A DNA stretch of 17,852 bases from JBFMFR01 sp040752025 (lineage in GTDB: Bacteria; Chloroflexota; Anaerolineae; Anaerolineales; UBA4823). The stretch is from positions 1 to 17,852 of the forward strand of contig JBFMFR010000077.1 of the NCBI GenBank assembly GCA_040752025.1, read 5' to 3'. Shown piece after piece: positions 14,171 to 17,852 of this stretch. Made by a program: the position numbers and the translations under genes. How positions within the stretch are numbered: the first letter of the stretch is position 1; each line of letters opens with the position of its first letter. Under the pieces are notes generated by a model. It saw only the letters and a list, made by a program, of their open reading frames with translations. It searched no databases and had not been told where the DNA came from.

Positions 14171-16774
14171 ATGATCCCGATTCAACTCTCTCTTTCCGGT
14201 TTTCTCTCTTACCGTGACCCGGTAGAAATCGATTTCACCTCATTCGACCTGGCGTGCATCGCCGGGCCGAATGGGGCGGGTAAGTCGTCGCTGCTGGACG
14301 CCATCACCTGGGCGTTGTTCGGGCAGGCGCGCAAGCGCGACGATGCTGTGATCAACACCCAGTCTGCGGCGGCGGAGGTTTCGCTGGTCTTCGGCTACGA
14401 GGGCAACTTCTACCGCGTGCAGCGCCTCAAGCCGCGCGAGAAGACCATGATGCTGGAGTTCCACATCCTCTTGCAGGATGAGCAGCAGCCGACGATCGAG
14501 GCGGATAGCCAGGCGGTTTTGCAGGGCCGCTGGAAACCGCTGACCGAGCGCACGCTGCGCGAGACGGAAGCGCGCATCGAGCAGACGCTGCGCCTGGATT
14601 ACGATACTTTCGTGAACGCCTCGTTCTTCCTGCAAGGCAAGGCCGACCAGTTCACCCAACAGCGGCCCGGCGACCGCAAGCGCATCTTGAGCAACATCCT
14701 GGGCCTGGAGGTGTGGGAGGTTTACAAACAGGGCGCGGCCGAGCGCCGCCGCCAGGTGGAGGTGGAGATCGAAGGGTTGGACGGGCGCTTGCAGGAGATC
14801 GTCGCCGAACTGGCGGAGGAAGCCGCGCGCAAGCAGCGCCTGGAGACTCTGCAAGCTGACCTGGCGCGCCTGGCCCAGGAGCGGGCGGCGCAGGAAGCCC
14901 TGCTGGCGAACGTGCGCCAGATCGCAGCCACGCTGGCCGAACAGGAACGCCTGGTGGATACGCTGGCGCGGCAGTTGGAAAGCGCCAGGCGGATGGGACT
15001 GGACCAGCAGGCGCGCCGGCTGGCGCGCAGCGAAGAGCGGCAGACGTTTGCCGAGCTGCTGGGGCGCGCTGAGCAGGTCCAGGCAAATTACGCTGCCTGG
15101 CAGGCGGAGCGCCAGGAATTGGAGCGGTTGGAGGAGATCGCCGGGCGCTTTCGACAGCACGAAAAGCGCCGGGAAGCGCCGCGGGCCGAGATCCTGGCAG
15201 AGCGGGCGCGCCTGGAGCAGGAGATGGAGACGCTGCGCTTGCAGCAGCAGGCGGTCGATGCCACCGATCCGCAAAGGGCGCAACTGGCAGCGCAGATCGA
15301 GGCGGAGCGGACCAACCTGGCGGCGGCGGACGAGCGCCTGGCGCGCCGGGCGCAGTTGGAGGTCGATCTGCAAGCCGCACGCCAGAACCAGGTGGAAGCA
15401 CGCGCCGAGAACACCCGTTTGAAGCCTGAGATGGACGAACTCAAAGAGCGCATCGAAGAAATCCGGAGCCTGGAGAGCGCCACCTGCCCATTGTGCGGGC
15501 AGGCGTTGGACGCAGAGCAGCGCCAGGCGCTGGTGGCGCAGTTGGAAGCGCAGGGCCGGCAGATGGGCGACCAGTTCCGCGCCAACCAGGCCTGGCTGCG
15601 CGAGGCAGACGCCAGGATGGCGGATTTGCAGGCGCAGATCAACGAATTGAGCCCGGCAGAGAATGCTCGCCTGGCCGTGGTGAGATCGCTGGCGCAGTTG
15701 GAAAGCCAACTGCAGACGCTGGAGGCGCAGGTTTCAACCTGGGAACAGGAAGGGGCGCGGCGCTTGCAAGCGATCGATGAAATCCTTGCCCAGGAAAGTT
15801 ACGCACCCGAGGCGCGAGCGCGCCTGGCGGAGATCGACGCCGAGCTCAAAGCCACCGGGTACGATGCCGCGGCGCACGACTCCGCTCGCCAGGCTGAACT
15901 GGACGGGCGGGCCAGCGAGGCGGAAATGCGCACGCTGGAAAAGGCCCAGGCGGCCCTGGCGCCGCTGGAGCGGGAGATCACCGAACTGGACGCGCAAATC
16001 GCCGCGCAGCAGCAAGAGATCGAACGGCAGGAGGCCGAGCACCGCCAGGCGGCGGATGGGCTGGCAGCCGCGCGGGCGCAAGCGCCCGATCTGTACGCGG
16101 CCGAGCAGGCCTGGTTCGCCTCCCAGGAGCAGGAGAACCAACTGCGCATGGAGGTGGGCATGGCGCAGCAGAAGGTGCTGGTGCTGGACGATTTGAAGGC
16201 GCGGCGCAAGAATCACGAGGCGCAGCGCGAAGCGCTGGCGCAGCAGGTGCGCCAGTACAAGCAACTGGAGCGGGCGTTCGGCAAGGATGGCGTGCCGGCC
16301 TTGCTGATCGAGCAGGCGCTGCCCGAGATCGAAGGGCGGGCCAACGAGCTGCTCGACCGGTTAAGCGGCGGGAACATGTCGGTGCGCTTCGTCACCCAGG
16401 CGGCGTACAAGGATAAGCGCCGCGAAGATTTGAAAGAGACGCTGGATATCCAGATCAGCGACAGCGCCGGGAGGCGTGATTACGAGATGTTTTCGGGCGG
16501 GGAGGCTTTCCGGGTGAATTTCGCCATCCGCCTGGCGCTTTCGGAGGTGCTGGCGCAGCGCGCCGGGGCGCGCTTGCAGACGCTGGTGATCGATGAGGGC
16601 TTCGGCAGCCAGGACGCCCAGGGCCGCCAGCGTTTGATCGAGGCGATCAACCTGGTGCGGGCGGACTTCGCCAAGGTGCTGGTGATCACGCACATCGAAG
16701 AGCTCAAGGACGCTTTCCCCAACCGCATCGACGTAGAGAAGACCGAGCGGGGCAGCGTGGTGCGGGTGATTTAG
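14171..16774 (+). CDS. sbcC: SbcC/Rad50-type SMC ATPase
   Basis: 867 residues with the Rad50/SbcC plan. The N-terminal ATPase half has LSLSGFLSY and Walker A GPNGAGKSS near 32-40. Two long Ala/Gln/Glu-rich coiled coils (about 180-430 and 450-700) flank a zinc hook CPLCG near 439-443. The C-terminal half has signature motif FSGGEAFRVNFAIRLALSEV near 773 and Walker B/D-loop TLVIDEGFGSQD near 806-817. With SbcD the family forms a nuclease that opens hairpins and processes double-strand ends. No SbcD is encoded next to it here. ATG 14171 starts the conserved MIPIQLSLSGF; a TTG nine codons upstream is less likely. No clear ribosome binding site is seen. Shorter than E. coli SbcC, typical of many other bacteria. 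Confidence 0.92.
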   Translation: MIPIQLSLSGFLSYRDPVEIDFTSFDLACIAGPNGAGKSSLLDAITWALFGQARKRDDAVINTQSAAAEVSLVFGYEGNFYRVQRLKPREKTMMLEFHILLQDEQQPTIEADSQAVLQGRWKPLTERTLRETEARIEQTLRLDYDTFVNASFFLQGKADQFTQQRPGDRKRILSNILGLEVWEVYKQGAAERRRQVEVEIEGLDGRLQEIVAELAEEAARKQRLETLQADLARLAQERAAQEALLANVRQIAATLAEQERLVDTLARQLESARRMGLDQQARRLARSEERQTFAELLGRAEQVQANYAAWQAERQELERLEEIAGRFRQHEKRREAPRAEILAERARLEQEMETLRLQQQAVDATDPQRAQLAAQIEAERTNLAAADERLARRAQLEVDLQAARQNQVEARAENTRLKPEMDELKERIEEIRSLESATCPLCGQALDAEQRQALVAQLEAQGRQMGDQFRANQAWLREADARMADLQAQINELSPAENARLAVVRSLAQLESQLQTLEAQVSTWEQEGARRLQAIDEILAQESYAPEARARLAEIDAELKATGYDAAAHDSARQAELDGRASEAEMRTLEKAQAALAPLEREITELDAQIAAQQQEIERQEAEHRQAADGLAAARAQAPDLYAAEQAWFASQEQENQLRMEVGMAQQKVLVLDDLKARRKNHEAQREALAQQVRQYKQLERAFGKDGVPALLIEQALPEIEGRANELLDRLSGGNMSVRFVTQAAYKDKRREDLKETLDIQISDSAGRRDYEMFSGGEAFRVNFAIRLALSEVLAQRAGARLQTLVIDEGFGSQDAQGRQRLIEAINLVRADFAKVLVITHIEELKDAFPNRIDVEKTERGSVVRVI

Positions 16775-16828
16775 CGGCATGTGTTGCCGGGCTGGGGCTC
16801 GGCGATCCCAGGTGTGAGGCGAGAGATA

Positions 16829-17707
16829 GTGGAAGACAGGAACGGGCGAGTTTTGATGGCGGTGCTGGCCCATCCGGACGACGAGTCGTTCGGCATGGGC
16901 GGCACGCTGGCTTTGTATGCGCAGCGCGGGGCAGCGGTGCACCTGGTGTGCGCCACGCGCGGCGAGGCTGGCGATGTGCCGCCAGGATTTATGAAGGATT
17001 ACGCTTCGGTGGCTGACTTGCGCGTGGCGGAACTGAGCTGCGCTGCGGGCGTGCTGGGGCTGGCAGGGGTGCACTTCCTGGATTATCGTGACTCGGGCAT
17101 GCCCGGCTCGCCGGATAACGAGCACCCGCAGGCGCTGGTGAGGGCCGCGCCGGAGGAAGCAGCGGGGCGAGTGGCGCACCTGATGCGCCAACTCAGGCCG
17201 CAGGTGGTGCTGACTTTCGATCCGATCGGCGGTTACATGCACCCGGATCACATCGCCGCCCACCAGGCGACGGTGCGGGCTTTCCAGTTAGCTGGCGAGG
17301 CGGGCTTCGAAGATGGGCTGCCGCCTTACCAGCCGCAGAAGCTGTATTACCACGTGTTTCCCAAGGGCATGCTGCGCCTGGCGGTGTACTTGCTGCCGCT
17401 GTTCGGCATGCACCCCCGGCGCTTCGGGCGCAACCAGGATATCGATCTGCTGGCGATTGTGTGCCAGGGCAGCTTCCCGGTGCACGCGGTGATCGACTGC
17501 CGCCAGGTGGCAGCGCAGCGCCAGGCAGCGGCGGCCTGCCACGCCAGCCAGTTACCGGGAAGCATGGAGCAGCGTGATTCGCTGGGGCAGCGGGCGACGA
17601 ACTGGTTTCAAAGTTTATTCAACGACACGGAACAGTTCATGCGCGCCTATCCTCCGCCGGAGAACGGGCGGCAGCGCCCGGAAAGCGATTTGTTCGCCGG
17701 CCTTTAG
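16829..17707 (+). CDS. PIG-L family N-acetyl sugar deacetylase (LmbE-like)
   Basis: About 292 residues of the GlcNAc-PI/MshB/BshB deacetylase family, which removes acetyl from N-acetylglucosamine-type sugars with zinc. Zinc-site motifs are AHPDDE near 14-19 and HPDH near 137-140. TRGEAGDVPPGF, the ELSCAAGVLGL region and the C-terminal RDSLGQRATNWFQSLF fit the longer members. The start is uncertain: GTG 16829 has GAGG nine bases upstream, GTG 16781 would directly follow the SbcC-like stop, and ATG 16856 begins MAVLAHPDDE. It probably shares the SbcC-like transcript. Substrate unknown; bacillithiol or mycothiol synthesis is possible but no partner gene is seen. Confidence 0.88.
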   Translation: MEDRNGRVLMAVLAHPDDESFGMGGTLALYAQRGAAVHLVCATRGEAGDVPPGFMKDYASVADLRVAELSCAAGVLGLAGVHFLDYRDSGMPGSPDNEHPQALVRAAPEEAAGRVAHLMRQLRPQVVLTFDPIGGYMHPDHIAAHQATVRAFQLAGEAGFEDGLPPYQPQKLYYHVFPKGMLRLAVYLLPLFGMHPRRFGRNQDIDLLAIVCQGSFPVHAVIDCRQVAAQRQAAAACHASQLPGSMEQRDSLGQRATNWFQSLFNDTEQFMRAYPPPENGRQRPESDLFAGL

Positions 17708-17736
17708 GCTAAAAGGGGGGAAAGAAATCTCTATAG

Positions 17737-17792
17737 TGACAAATGACACCTGACAGTATAGATAGACTGGCTATAATGTGAAAGAGGTGTCA
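17737..17792. repeat. TGACA repeats with 7-bp period and inverted TGACACCT/AGGTGTCA
   Basis: TGACA occurs at 17737-17741, 17744-17748 and 17751-17755, exactly 7 bp apart. TGACACCT (17744-17751) is the inverse of AGGTGTCA (17785-17792). The repeats bracket the promoter of the gene starting at 17794. They could be transposase or repressor sites at an element end. Confidence 0.7.
17750..17777 (+). promoter_or_regulatory. Strong promoter for the gene at the right edge
   Basis: CTGACA (17750-17755, five of six) is spaced 16 bp from a perfect TATAAT (17772-17777). The predicted start near 17784 leaves a leader of about 10 bases containing GAGG, six bases before ATG 17794. Confidence 0.7.
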
Positions 17793-17793
17793 G

Positions 17794-17852
17794 ATGTACA
17801 ACGAAGAAGAGATCAAACGGCTCCGAGACAAGACAATGGAGCAAAAATTCTT
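17794..17852 (+). CDS. Start of an unidentified gene, cut by the window edge
   Basis: Only 19 codons are visible (MYNEEEIKRLRDKTMEQKF), too few to name a family. The ATG is supported by GAGG six bases upstream and by a strong promoter. The polar, helical N-terminus, lower GC and flanking TGACA repeats would suit a transposase or other mobile-element gene; this is inference only. Confidence 0.6.
   Translation, partial: MYNEEEIKRLRDKTMEQKF

Noticed and set aside
14240..15709. 489-aa open frame on the minus strand opposite the SbcC-like gene
   Set aside because: Leu/Arg/Gln-rich shadow of the coiled-coil codons; the plus-strand frame has all SbcC motifs.
16361..17263. 300-aa minus-strand frame opposite the SbcC 3' end and PIG-L 5' end
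   Set aside because: Spans two confirmed genes, has no motif, and PIG-L zinc motifs are on the plus strand.

Overview
The window is GC-rich bacterial chromosomal DNA, most likely from Chloroflexota (an Anaerolineae-type bacterium, perhaps from a metagenome). The case rests on three things. There is an AfsR/SARP-type regulator with BTAD, NB-ARC and TPR parts. There is a small ParB-fold protein of a type I know mainly from Chloroflexota, with DFDRDFNPT and DGHHRISVA motifs. The rest is a mix of SbcC, PIG-L deacetylase, oligopeptidase B and DUF885 genes. The taxon is inferred, not proven.

Layout. (1) 1-446 is the 3' part of an insertion sequence: the C-terminus of a DDE transposase and a probable terminal inverted repeat. 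(2) 638-2042, minus strand, is a two-gene unit. A strong sigma-70-type promoter, almost fully covered by a perfect 12+4+12 bp palindrome, drives a small HTH protein fused to the N-terminal (inhibitory-helix) part of a Fic protein. A class I O-methyltransferase follows. (3) 2117-13393, minus strand, is a tightly packed nine-gene array that looks like one operon: AfsR/SARP-like STAND regulator, multi-pass membrane protein, Nudix hydrolase, PNPOx-like flavoprotein, cupin, HAD phosphatase, oligopeptidase B, DUF885 metallopeptidase and membrane-anchored alpha/beta hydrolase. Gaps are 50 bp or less and four or five junctions overlap. (4) 13601-17707, plus strand, runs divergently: ParB-like protein, SbcC-type SMC ATPase without an adjacent SbcD, and PIG-L deacetylase. 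(5) At 17737-17852 a promoter flanked by TGACA repeats starts a gene cut by the window edge, possibly the left end of another mobile element.

Most interesting signals. These are the palindromic operator/promoter in front of the core-less Fic gene; a 21-bp tandem repeat, open in all six frames, inserted in frame at the start of the HAD gene; the apparently leaderless AfsR-like regulator heading a hydrolase/peptidase array; and the ParB-like/SbcC pair. None is an obvious known defence system. Functional links among the genes of the long array are inference from spacing only.
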